The position numbers and the translations under genes are program-made. From Streptomyces sp. NBC_00483 (lineage in GTDB: Bacteria > Actinomycetota > Actinomycetes > Streptomycetales > Streptomycetaceae), in assembly GCF_036013745.1 (NCBI RefSeq), contig NZ_CP107880.1, forward strand, positions 9,920,001 through 9,984,000: a DNA stretch of 64,000 nt, in the 5' to 3' direction. The notes under the pieces are model-generated. The model did no database searches. It was not told the DNA's origin and worked only from the letters and a program-made list of their open reading frames with translations. Positions 8,089 to 17,881 of this stretch are shown here, piece after piece. The stretch's first letter is position 1. Each line of letters begins with the position of its first letter.

Positions 8089-8158
8089 GTGTCGTCCGCG
8101 AGGCGTCGCCCGTGAGGCGTCCTTCGCGAGGTGTCGTCCGCGAGGTGTCGTACGGGTC
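8089..8158. repeat. Five tandem copies of a 14-bp repeat at a gene end
   Basis: Units at 8089-8102, 8103-8116, 8117-8130, 8131-8144 and 8145-8158 follow GTGTCGTCCGCGAG. Copies 1 and 4 are identical and the others differ at two to five positions. The last unit runs into the stop codon of the PstS-like gene (8157-8159), and the final coding bases (from 8160) repeat the GTCGTCC core almost in phase. Confidence 0.9.
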
Positions 8159-9695
8159 AGTCGTCCTTGCCACACACCCGCAGTCCCACCGGCGTCCCGC
8201 ACGGAAGGTGACCGTGCGTCGCGACGACTCCCTTGCCCGTGCCGTTGTCGACGGCGTACGAGAGGAAACTGGAGGCCAGCGAGTCGGCCGGCGGGCGACC
8301 GTAGGTGTACGCGTACTCGATCTCGCGGTACGGATAGCCGCCCGCGTCGAGCCGGTCCGGGTCCGGGGTGTGGCCGTCGAGGGTGAGTCGGTGCAGGCCC
8401 TTCGGCGCGTCCGGCGGCGACGCGGCGCGCAGCTCGCTGTAGCCGAGGGCGCCGGGCGTATGGGCCACGGTGTCGAGGACCTGCTCCGTGGAGTCCAGCT
8501 CGCAGCGCAGCACGCGGGCGCCGGTACGGGACGTGCGGTTGACGCAGTCGTCCGAGGAGGCGGGCGGCTCGTCCGCGCCCGCGAGCACCCGCGCCGTGAG
8601 CGCGGACCGGGTGCCCGAGCCGGAGGTGCGGCTGACCAGGACGACCGGCAGATCGGGGCCGCCCAGCCGGGACCAGTTGCGGATCTCGCCCCGGTAGACG
8701 CGCCGGGCATCGGCCACGGACAGGTTCGTCAGGCGGACGCCGTCGTGCGCGACGAGCGTGAACAGGGACACCGCGATACGGCTCTCGCTGAGCCGGGTGT
8801 AACTGGCAGGGCGGGGCCCGTCGGAGAACGCTATGCGGCCCGCCGTGCTGCCCGACTCCTCGCCGGACAGGGCGAGTTCGCGCACTCCGGTGCGGCTGCC
8901 GCGCGCGGCGACCGTGATCCGCGGCTCGCCCCCGCAATGGTCGCGGTACTTCTGTGCCAGCTCCCGCATCACCGGGGCGAACGCCGTGGACCCGGTCAGC
9001 CGGAGCCTGCCCGACTCGCAGTCGTCCGGCAGTGGTGACGGTGTGAGCAGCGGCAGGGTCGCCGCCGCGATCAGGGCGACGCCGAGCGTGACCGTGGTCC
9101 AGCGGGCCCGGCTGCTGAACACCGGTGGCTTCTCGTCCGGCGTGAGGCTGTGGTTCTCGTGCAGCTTGCCGTCCTTGATGTCACCGGTGACGGTGACCTT
9201 GTCCCCTTCGCTGCCGCCCGTGAGCAGCACCAGGATCTTGTAGTACGCGCCCGGCTTCAGCGGGACCTTGGGGATGCGCAGCGTGCCGGGCGCCGCGACG
9301 ACCAGGCCCGGCTCGTCCTCGAAGTGGCTCCACAGGCTGGCGTGTTCATCGGTCAGCGTGACATCGAGCGCCTGGATGCTGCGGCCGGGGAACTCGGCGG
9401 TGAGCCCGTGGTTCGCATCGATGTAGTCGGACGCCTCGACGTGCCGCGAGCCGTCGTTCTCGATACGCAGCAGCACCAGTGTCGCGTCGCGCATCCCGGG
9501 CAGGTCGTTGAAGAGCCCGAAGCGCGGATCGCCCTCGCCGGCCGGTCCGTTGTGCCCTATCGCGATGTCCATCTGCTTGCGGAACCCGACCCGCTTGCTG
9601 CGCCGCGCCCTGCGGTCGGCCGCGAACGGCGTGGCCACGGAGACCACGCCGATCAGCAGCCCAGCGGTGGTGAGGGCGATCTCGAGCCATCCCAT
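8157..9695 (-). CDS. Membrane-anchored PstS-like substrate-binding protein
   Basis: A 512-aa protein with an N-terminal membrane segment (about residues 5-25), an extra domain of roughly 200 residues, a second membrane segment (about 205-225, VTLGVALIAAATLPLL) and a C-terminal PstS-type phosphate-binding-like domain. That last domain opens with LRLTGSTAFAPVMRELAQKY, has ISFSD-like GRIAFSDG, then VVLVSRTSGSGTRSAL. The anchor-domain-anchor-PBP arrangement is unlike the classical PstS lipoprotein. No pstCAB genes are present, so a sensing role at the membrane is as likely as transport. The ATG at 9695 is the only start preceding the first hydrophobic segment. Confidence 0.75.
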   Translation of the reverse strand: MGWLEIALTTAGLLIGVVSVATPFAADRRARRSKRVGFRKQMDIAIGHNGPAGEGDPRFGLFNDLPGMRDATLVLLRIENDGSRHVEASDYIDANHGLTAEFPGRSIQALDVTLTDEHASLWSHFEDEPGLVVAAPGTLRIPKVPLKPGAYYKILVLLTGGSEGDKVTVTGDIKDGKLHENHSLTPDEKPPVFSSRARWTTVTLGVALIAAATLPLLTPSPLPDDCESGRLRLTGSTAFAPVMRELAQKYRDHCGGEPRITVAARGSRTGVRELALSGEESGSTAGRIAFSDGPRPASYTRLSESRIAVSLFTLVAHDGVRLTNLSVADARRVYRGEIRNWSRLGGPDLPVVLVSRTSGSGTRSALTARVLAGADEPPASSDDCVNRTSRTGARVLRCELDSTEQVLDTVAHTPGALGYSELRAASPPDAPKGLHRLTLDGHTPDPDRLDAGGYPYREIEYAYTYGRPPADSLASSFLSYAVDNGTGKGVVATHGHLPCGTPVGLRVCGKDD

Positions 9696-9781
9696 GCGGG
9701 GACGGTACGGTCCCGCCGACCCGGGCGGCGGGCTCCGGCGCCGAGCTTCGCCCACTGTTCGTCGTCCGTTCAACGTCCCCG

Positions 9782-10249
9782 TCAGGAACTGGTCGTGGAA
9801 CCCGGCCGGACGATCATCAGCACGGTCACCGTGGCCCACAGTAGATTGAACACGCCTGTCAGCATGGCCAGTTGGCCGGCCGTCCGGGGGAGCGCGGGAG
9901 GCTCCGGCTCCCGCACCGCGTCGAGCGCCGCCTCCTGCGCGGGCAGGATGAACACGGCCAGGACCGCGGCGGCCGCCGTCGTCAGCACGATCGAGACGAT
10001 GAGCCATGGGCTGCCGAGCACCCCGAGGCTGCTCGCGGTCGCGAACCCGAAGAGCGGCACGGCGATGCCGATGCCCGCGTAGGCACGGCAGATGCGATGC
10101 AGGGTGCGCAGTGTCGCGAGCGCCTCGGCGCCCCCCGGTGAACCGAGCGCACCGCGCAGCGAGTTGGGGAACATGCTCGCGGCGACGGTGACCGGCCCTA
10201 CGGTCAGCACGGCGGCGAGGACGTGCAGGATGAGCAGGAATTTCGTCAT
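9782..10249 (-). CDS. DUF2269-type integral membrane protein
   Basis: A 155-aa protein with four predicted membrane helices (residues about 5-27, 50-72, 78-100 and 125-148) and the LHVLAAVLTVGP opening shared by DUF2269-like proteins. No enzymatic motif is visible. It is translationally tied to the upstream 107-aa gene: that stop codon lies only two bases before this ATG on the minus strand. It is the last gene of the three-gene DJ-1 operon. Confidence 0.75.
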   Translation of the reverse strand: MTKFLLILHVLAAVLTVGPVTVAASMFPNSLRGALGSPGGAEALATLRTLHRICRAYAGIGIAVPLFGFATASSLGVLGSPWLIVSIVLTTAAAAVLAVFILPAQEAALDAVREPEPPALPRTAGQLAMLTGVFNLLWATVTVLMIVRPGSTTSS

Positions 10250-10251
10250 GG

Positions 10252-10575
10252 TCAGCGGCCCGCGCCCGCCCGCTCGGGGCGCCGACTGCCGGTCACCTTC
10301 GACGCCGGGAGCCGCCCGGCACGCGACGTACCGCTCAGGGTGTCGCCGTCGACGGCGACGGCGAAGCTCAGGTTCAGGCGCATCGGCCTGGTGACCGACT
10401 GCTTCCACGTGAGCCGGTCGTCGCCGGACAACTCCAGCTCACGCAGCGGGACGTCCTCGCCCGCGCCGTGCGCGGTGCCGGTGAGCGCCCCGTCCGCCCT
10501 GCGGAGTTCGACGACGGCGGCGATCGTGCCGATGGGGGTCGAGATGGACAGGTCCCAGGTGCCTTCGACGGTCAT
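10252..10575 (-). CDS. Small conserved beta-barrel-like protein of unknown function
   Basis: A 107-aa protein without signal peptide or membrane segment. Alternating strands (GTWDLSISTPIGTIAAVVEL, then LTWKQSVTRPMRLNLSFAVAV, then GDTLSGTSRAG) suggest a compact lipocalin- or calycin-like barrel. The start ATG at 10575 is preceded by GAGGAAG. It sits between the DJ-1/PfpI gene and the DUF2269 gene in one operon, so it may work with one of them, but no function can be given. Confidence 0.7.
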   Translation of the reverse strand: MTVEGTWDLSISTPIGTIAAVVELRRADGALTGTAHGAGEDVPLRELELSGDDRLTWKQSVTRPMRLNLSFAVAVDGDTLSGTSRAGRLPASKVTGSRRPERAGAGR

Positions 10576-10633
10576 GCGGTGCTGCTTCCTCTCTTCATGT
10601 TTCCAAGGGTCTTCCCGTTTCCAAGGGGGCGGT

Positions 10634-11305
10634 TCAGAAGACCGCGGGCGCAGGGCCTTGCGCCCGCCAGACCGTGCCGCGACGCTCGTACGCGAACAAC
10701 TCCTCGACGGCGTGCGCGATTTGCGGCCCCACCTCCCGCTCCAGCAGATGCAGGCCGAGATCGAGCCCGGAGGTGACCCCGGCGCCCGTGACGAGATCGC
10801 CGTCGTCCACGACGCGGGCCCGCACCGGGCGGGCGCCAGTGGCTTCGAGGAGGTCGAGTCCCAGGTGGTGGCTGGTGGCGGGGCGTCCCTCGATGAGCCC
10901 GGCAAGGGCCAGGACGAGCGAGCCGCCGCAGACGGTCGCGACCGTCGTCGTGGGGTCGGCCATGGCCGCGCCGAGCAGGGCGGGCAGCTCCGTGGCGAGC
11001 GTGCGGCCGAGCAGCACCGGGATCGTCGCCTCCGCCGCGCCCTCGTCCGGCGTCCCGCCGGGGTCCCCGACAGGACCGGACGCGCCGGGCACCACCACGA
11101 TGTCCGCCCGCGCGGGATCGAGCGCGGCGGTGGCGCGCAGCGCGAGCCCGCCGGTCCCGCCGACCACCTCGCGCGGCCCTTCGGCGGAGACCAGCTCCAC
11201 GTCGAAGGCGCCGCCGGACGCGGCGGCGCCGGCGTGCAGCACCTCGAAGGGGGCGACGACATCGAGTGGGTCGAAGCCGTCGAAGAGGACGATCTGGATG
11301 TGCAT
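10634..11305 (-). CDS. DJ-1/PfpI family protein
   Basis: A 223-aa member of the DJ-1/PfpI superfamily, resembling isonitrile hydratase and related stand-alone GATase1-like proteins. It has the early acidic residue in the opening strand (QIVLFDGFDPLDVVAPFEVL) and the nucleophile elbow VATVCGGSL with Cys near residue 125, followed by a His-containing segment (TSHHLGLDLLE). It heads a three-gene operon. It also diverges from a GlxA-type regulator that contains a second copy of the same domain, which suggests the pair senses and processes a related compound. Confidence 0.85.
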   Translation of the reverse strand: MHIQIVLFDGFDPLDVVAPFEVLHAGAAASGGAFDVELVSAEGPREVVGGTGGLALRATAALDPARADIVVVPGASGPVGDPGGTPDEGAAEATIPVLLGRTLATELPALLGAAMADPTTTVATVCGGSLVLALAGLIEGRPATSHHLGLDLLEATGARPVRARVVDDGDLVTGAGVTSGLDLGLHLLEREVGPQIAHAVEELFAYERRGTVWRAQGPAPAVF

Positions 11306-11381
11306 GGGGGAGGGGTCCTTCGCAGGTCACGCGCCCGGTCCGGCCGGGATCTCCGTCGACGCTATTCCGGTGCGGACCGGT

Positions 11382-11410
11382 CTCCCAGTGGCAATAGTGA
11401 CGACTGTCAA
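11382..11410 (-). promoter_or_regulatory. Putative promoter of the DJ-1/PfpI operon
   Basis: On the minus strand TTGACA (11410-11405) is followed after 17 bp by TGGGAG (11387-11382), giving a leader of about 70 bases before the ATG at 11305. The -35 is perfect and the -10 is modest. Confidence 0.4.
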
Positions 11411-11502
11411 CGGGATACCGCCACGACCTATGACGTGGCTACCAATGGCCATCAAGCGTCCAGCCACCTGTTGGATACGGTGGCGAGATCTCGGGGCTCA
11501 GC

Positions 11503-11514
11503 TATATTCCCGCC
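11503..11514 (+). promoter_or_regulatory. Putative leaderless promoter of the GlxA-type regulator
   Basis: TATATT (11503-11508) is an almost perfect -10 box whose expected start point falls on the ATG at 11515. No ribosome site precedes the ATG, so translation of a leaderless mRNA is likely. The -35 region is weak. Confidence 0.45.
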
Positions 11515-12453
11515 ATGCACACCATCGCCGTCCTCGCCCCCGACCAGGTGATCCCCTTCGACCTGGCCACGCCCATCGAGGTCTTCGGCCGCACCCGGCT
11601 GCCCGACGGCCGTCCCGGCTACCAGGTGCGGGTGTGCGCGGAGCGGGAAGAGGTCGACGCCGGTACGTTCACGATCCGCGCGCCCCGCGGTCTCGACGGG
11701 CTCAAGGGTGCGGACACGGTCATCGTGCCCGGCACCGCCGACCCCACCGCTCCGCTCGCCCCCGCCGTCCGCGACGCGCTGCGGGCGGCCGCCGCCGACG
11801 GCACCCGGATCGCCTCGATCTGCTCGGGCACCTTCCCCCTGGCCGCGACGGGCCTCCTCGACGGACTGCGCGCCACCACCCACTGGATCGGCGCCGACCT
11901 GCTCGCCGCGAGCCACCCGGAGATCGACGTCGACCCCGACGTCCTCTACGTCGACAACGGCCAGATCCTCACCTCGGCCGGCGCGGCCGCCGGGCTCGAC
12001 CTGTGCCTGCACATGATCCGCCGCGACTACGGCTCCGCGGTCGCCGCCGACGCGGCACGGCTCTCCGTCATGCCGCTCGAACGCGAGGGCGGCCAGGCCC
12101 AGTTCATCGTGCACGACCACGCCCCGACGCCACAGGGCTCGACCTTCGAGCCGCTTCTCACCTGGCTTCAGGAGAACCTGGAGCGCGACCTCGGCCTCGC
12201 CGACATCGCCGCGCACGCGGGTGTCAGCACCCGCACCCTCATGCGCCGCTTCCGCGAACAGACCGGCAGCACGCCGTTGCAGTGGCTGCACCGCGCCCGG
12301 ATCCGCCAGGCCCAGCATCTGCTGGAGACGACACCGCACCCCGTGGAGCGGATCGCCGCGCAGGTCGGCTTCGGCTCGCCCACCGCGTTCCGCGACCGCT
12401 TCAAGCGCACCACCGGCGTCAGCCCCCAGACGTACCGCCGCAGCTTCGCCTGA
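11515..12453 (+). CDS. GlxA-type transcriptional regulator (DJ-1/PfpI plus AraC HTH)
   Basis: A 312-aa regulator with an N-terminal DJ-1/PfpI-like sensor domain (residues about 1-180; nucleophile-elbow equivalent IASICSGTFPLA) and a C-terminal AraC double helix-turn-helix (about 215-310). In the second part LGLADIAAHAGVSTRTLMRR is the first helix-turn-helix and VERIAAQVGFGSPTAFRDRF the second. Such proteins regulate nitrogen, amine or sulfur metabolism genes. The divergent neighbour is a DJ-1/PfpI enzyme gene and the shared gap is 209 bp, so cross-regulation is probable. Confidence 0.9.
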   Translation: MHTIAVLAPDQVIPFDLATPIEVFGRTRLPDGRPGYQVRVCAEREEVDAGTFTIRAPRGLDGLKGADTVIVPGTADPTAPLAPAVRDALRAAAADGTRIASICSGTFPLAATGLLDGLRATTHWIGADLLAASHPEIDVDPDVLYVDNGQILTSAGAAAGLDLCLHMIRRDYGSAVAADAARLSVMPLEREGGQAQFIVHDHAPTPQGSTFEPLLTWLQENLERDLGLADIAAHAGVSTRTLMRRFREQTGSTPLQWLHRARIRQAQHLLETTPHPVERIAAQVGFGSPTAFRDRFKRTTGVSPQTYRRSFA

Positions 12454-12568
12454 CGCCGACGTCCCGTACGGCTCACCACGTTTATCCACGCCGCAGCGGG
12501 CAACGCGCACCCCGGACGGACGTCGACGAGGCAGCGCTGTCGCACGCGGACGGCGCGCGCCGGGACGG

Positions 12569-15100
<2,532 letters not shown>

Positions 15101-15110
15101 CCCCTGGTCG

Positions 15111-15168
15111 CGTACGACGTTGATGTGCGCGAAGCGCGGGCGCAGGGCTCCGCGCACCACGTCGTACG
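15111..15168 (+). terminator. Long hairpin after clpC
   Basis: CGTACGACGT (15111-15120) pairs with ACGTCGTACG (15159-15168), and GTGCGCG (15125-15131) pairs with CGCGCAC (15151-15157). Together they make a long interrupted stem between clpC and the small secreted protein gene. There is no U tract. It could end clpC transcription or form a structured leader for the next gene. Confidence 0.6.
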
Positions 15169-15186
15169 AGACACAGGGAGTCACCC

Positions 15187-15585
15187 ATGCGGGACATCAT
15201 GCGGGCCGCCTTCAAGAAGACCTTCGCCTCGGTCGCCGCGGCCGTCGCCGCGCTCGGCTGCGTCATCGCCGCCGGGCAGCCGGCCGCCGCGGACGGCAAG
15301 TGGTGCAACAACGCGGTGTGCATCGAGACCTACGACAGTGGGACGTACCTGGGCCGCGTCGAGGTGTCGGTCGTGAACACCAACCAGCCGCACCGCATCT
15401 CCGCCCGTGTGTGGACCACGAACGGCTGGAGCGCCAACACGAAGGTCGAGGACGTCGACGCCTTCCGCACCTACCGCGACCAGGCCTACCCGCAGCGGCA
15501 CTTCCCGGCCGGCACCCGGCTGTGTGCCGAGGGCTTCCGAGGCGACGAGAGTGTCGGCCTGCCCTGTGTGACGATCACCGACTGA
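15187..15585 (+). CDS. Small secreted protein of unknown function
   Basis: A 132-aa exported protein. The N-terminus has basic residues (MRAAFKKT) and a hydrophobic stretch ending AAGQPAAA before DGKW, a signal peptidase I type site. The mature 95 residues contain four cysteines (KWCNNAVCIE, TRLCAEGF, GLPCVTI), probably two disulfides, in a beta-rich sequence. AGGGAG at 15175-15180 supports the ATG at 15187. I do not recognise a family. It stands alone between clpC and a convergent membrane protein gene. Confidence 0.8.
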   Translation: MRDIMRAAFKKTFASVAAAVAALGCVIAAGQPAAADGKWCNNAVCIETYDSGTYLGRVEVSVVNTNQPHRISARVWTTNGWSANTKVEDVDAFRTYRDQAYPQRHFPAGTRLCAEGFRGDESVGLPCVTITD

Positions 15586-15607
15586 CGACGGCGCCACACC
15601 GCCCGCG

Positions 15608-15631
15608 GGGGCTGGACCGAAACCCAGCCCC
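15608..15631. terminator. Hairpin between convergent genes
   Basis: GGGGCTGG (15608-15615) pairs perfectly with CCAGCCCC (15624-15631) across the loop ACCGAAAC. It lies between two convergent genes and can act as a bidirectional terminator. Confidence 0.65.
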
Positions 15632-15641
15632 TCCGGCATGG

Positions 15642-16262
15642 TCAAGGCCGTGCCGCAGGGCGTAGCCACCGGTAGAGCACCACCGAACAGAGCGCGGCGC
15701 CTGCGCACCACGTGGACATGAACTCCCAGCGCCACAGCGCCGCGCACACGGCCGCGGCGACCGCCGCCAGCACACCGAGCTGGACCAGACCCCGCTCGCC
15801 CGACAGCAGCAGCGAGCCGATCGTCGCCAGCAGATAGCCCGCCAGCAGCCACCCGGAACCCGGCAGGCCGACCGCATAGCCCATGGTGTGGCCGCGGACC
15901 TCGGCGGTCACCGTGCTCGTCGCCAGGACGTACACGAGCACTCCCGCCGTCACGACGCCCGCCGCGAGCGGCACGAGCAGCCGTCGGCGGGCGCCCGGCG
16001 CCACCACGCACCACACGCCCGCCGGCACCCACAGCGGCAGCAGCGGCAGCGCGATCACCGCCCACGCGAGGACGGCGGGGCCGCTGCCACCGCCGTCGTT
16101 CCAGATCACCGCCTCGATGATCTGGTGCGCCCCGAGCAGCAGCGGCAGCGCCGCGAGCGGCAGGGCCCGCGGCCGGGTGCGCGCCGCTCGCGACACGCAC
16201 CCCACGCCCACCGCGGCGATCGCGCCACCCGCCACCAGATCGGCCGTCGCACTCCAGCACAT
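15642..16262 (-). CDS. Multi-pass membrane protein (DUF6629-like)
   Basis: A 206-aa protein with about six hydrophobic segments. The opening MCWSATADLVAGGAIAAVG and the LLLGAHQIIEAVIW stretch are characteristic of a family found in Streptomyces and related bacteria (DUF6629). The tryptophans and the conserved histidine in GAHQ suggest a buried functional site, but no activity is known. It is monocistronic, converging on the small secreted protein gene. Confidence 0.72.
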   Translation of the reverse strand: MCWSATADLVAGGAIAAVGVGCVSRAARTRPRALPLAALPLLLGAHQIIEAVIWNDGGGSGPAVLAWAVIALPLLPLWVPAGVWCVVAPGARRRLLVPLAAGVVTAGVLVYVLATSTVTAEVRGHTMGYAVGLPGSGWLLAGYLLATIGSLLLSGERGLVQLGVLAAVAAAVCAALWRWEFMSTWCAGAALCSVVLYRWLRPAARP

Positions 16263-16325
16263 GCGACCACGCTACGTTTCCGCAGGCCGGGCGGCGCGTC
16301 GTGAGGGTCCCAGGGCCTGTCGTTC

Positions 16326-16360
16326 GGATCAGGCCGGGCTCGCGGGGTCCGGCCTGATCC
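16326..16360 (-). terminator. Terminator of the FAD-oxidase gene
   Basis: GGATCAGGCCGG (16326-16337) and CCGGCCTGATCC (16349-16360) form a perfect 12-bp stem with an 11-nt loop. It begins five bases after the stop codon of the minus-strand FAD oxidase gene. Confidence 0.8.
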
Positions 16361-16365
16361 AGACC

Positions 16366-17781
16366 TTAGGGTCGGACGTTGTCCTGCGCGGCCGGGTCCG
16401 GCTGGATGTTCTGGTTGCCCCGGAACACGTTGTCCGGGTCGAGGGCCGCCTTGACGCGGGCCAGTCGGGCGTAGTTGCCGCGGTAGCTCGCCCGCACCCG
16501 CTCCTGCCCCTCGTCCATCATCATGTTCACGTAGGCGCCGCCCGCCGAGTACGGGTGGAGGGCCTCGAAGTAGTCGACCGTCCAGCGACGCAGCAGATCC
16601 GCGTTGGCCGGGTCCGGGTCGACGCCCGCGAACACGCTCGCCCAGCGCGCGTCCCGGTAGCTGAACGCGGTGTCGGACGGTCCGACGTCGTGCGCGGCAC
16701 CGTCGATCGGATACAGGTGCATCGTCGACTGCATGGACGGCGTGTCGGGCCCGAACTTCGCGTGCAGCTCCACGGCCTCGTCGGGGATCTCGCGGACGAA
16801 GTCGGCGCGCCAGTACCACTGGTCGCCCGGCGGGTACAGGCCGTCGAACATCGACTGCATCGTGGGGTGCGGCATCGGCGCGACCGCGTGCAGCAGCGGC
16901 GCGGGCAGTTCGCCGAGGAGCGGTGCCATGGCGCGGTCGGCCGCCTCCGGGTCCCCGGACGTGTGACACCACACGACCCCGCACACCTTCCGCATGTGCA
17001 GCTCCTCGGGGAACGGCGGCGCCGGCGGCACCGACCCGAACAGGAAGAAGCCGTTGACGTCGCGGGGTGCGGAGGGCAGGAACTCCCGGTAGGCAGCGAG
17101 GACTTCGGCGCTCTGCTCGGCCGGCCAGAACGTCGGCCCTGCCACCACCGTGCCCACCTCGTGCAGTCGGAACGTGAAGGACGTGACGACGCCGAAGTTG
17201 CCGCCGCCGCCCCGGATCGCCCAGAACAGGTCCGTGTTGGTGTCGGCGTCCGCGCGCACCGGAGTGCCGTCGGCGAGGACGACCTCCGCCGCCACGATGT
17301 TGTCGACGGTCAGTCCGTAGCCCCGGGTGAGGTGGCCGAGGCCGCCGCCGAGCGTGAGGCCGCCTACGCCGGTGGTGGAGATGATGCCGCTGGGCGTGGC
17401 CAGGCCGTGCTCGTGCGTCACCGTGTCGACCTGGCCCCAGGTGGCGCCGCCGCCGACCGTCACGGTGCGGGCGGCCGCGTCGACCTCGACGGAGTTGATG
17501 GGCGCCAGGTCGGCGACCACGCCGGCCTCGCAGGTGCCGAGTCCGGCGCCGTGGTGGCCGCCGCCGCGCACCGCGAGCGGAAGTTCGTGGCGGCGGGCGA
17601 AGGCGATCACCTTCGCCACATCGGCCGCGCTTGCGCAGCGCGCGACGAGCGCGGGACGTCGTTCGATCATCGCGTTGTAGACGGCGCGGGCCTCCTCGTA
17701 CCCGGAGTCCTCGGGTCCGGTCAACGTCCCCCGGAATCCGGTCAGTTCGCGGCGCGCGGCCTGTGCGGGTGTGCTGGTCAT
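16366..17781 (-). CDS. FAD-binding oxidoreductase, berberine-bridge-enzyme (BBE) type
   Basis: A 471-aa flavoprotein oxidase. The PP-loop FAD-binding region (FAD_binding_4, about residues 40-180) has LAVRGGGHHGAGLG, whose histidine is the usual covalent FAD attachment site. The second attachment cysteine seen in bicovalent members is absent from the SGIISTTGVGGLTLGGG stretch, so a single covalent link is expected. The C-terminus has the BBE motif around NYARLARVKAALDPDNVF. These enzymes oxidise sugars, oligosaccharides or secondary metabolites. The ATG at 17781 follows a GGGGGA site. A 13-bp inverted repeat lies just upstream, between this gene and the LAL regulator. Confidence 0.88.
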   Translation of the reverse strand: MTSTPAQAARRELTGFRGTLTGPEDSGYEEARAVYNAMIERRPALVARCASAADVAKVIAFARRHELPLAVRGGGHHGAGLGTCEAGVVADLAPINSVEVDAAARTVTVGGGATWGQVDTVTHEHGLATPSGIISTTGVGGLTLGGGLGHLTRGYGLTVDNIVAAEVVLADGTPVRADADTNTDLFWAIRGGGGNFGVVTSFTFRLHEVGTVVAGPTFWPAEQSAEVLAAYREFLPSAPRDVNGFFLFGSVPPAPPFPEELHMRKVCGVVWCHTSGDPEAADRAMAPLLGELPAPLLHAVAPMPHPTMQSMFDGLYPPGDQWYWRADFVREIPDEAVELHAKFGPDTPSMQSTMHLYPIDGAAHDVGPSDTAFSYRDARWASVFAGVDPDPANADLLRRWTVDYFEALHPYSAGGAYVNMMMDEGQERVRASYRGNYARLARVKAALDPDNVFRGNQNIQPDPAAQDNVRP

Positions 17782-17798
17782 GCGATCCCCCGTGTCGA

Positions 17799-17863
17799 GT
17801 GGGTGTCGTCCGCTCCGTTCTACGGGCGTTGCGCTCGGTCGGGCATGCGTGGACGACACCCAC
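17799..17863. promoter_or_regulatory. 13-bp inverted repeat upstream of the FAD-oxidase gene
   Basis: GTGGGTGTCGTCC (17799-17811) and GGACGACACCCAC (17851-17863) are perfect inverted copies separated by 39 bp. The nearer arm ends 17 bp from the FAD-oxidase start codon, and the other lies 18 bp past the stop of the LAL regulator gene. It may be a two-site operator, or a large hairpin between the two genes. Confidence 0.6.
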
Positions 17864-17881
17864 CTCGGGCCGGGTGGGTAC

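Noticed and set aside
12454..12568. HspR (HAIR) or ClgR operator upstream of clpC
   Set aside because: Neither the CTTGAGT-N7-ACTCAAG pattern nor a recognisable ClgR box is present.
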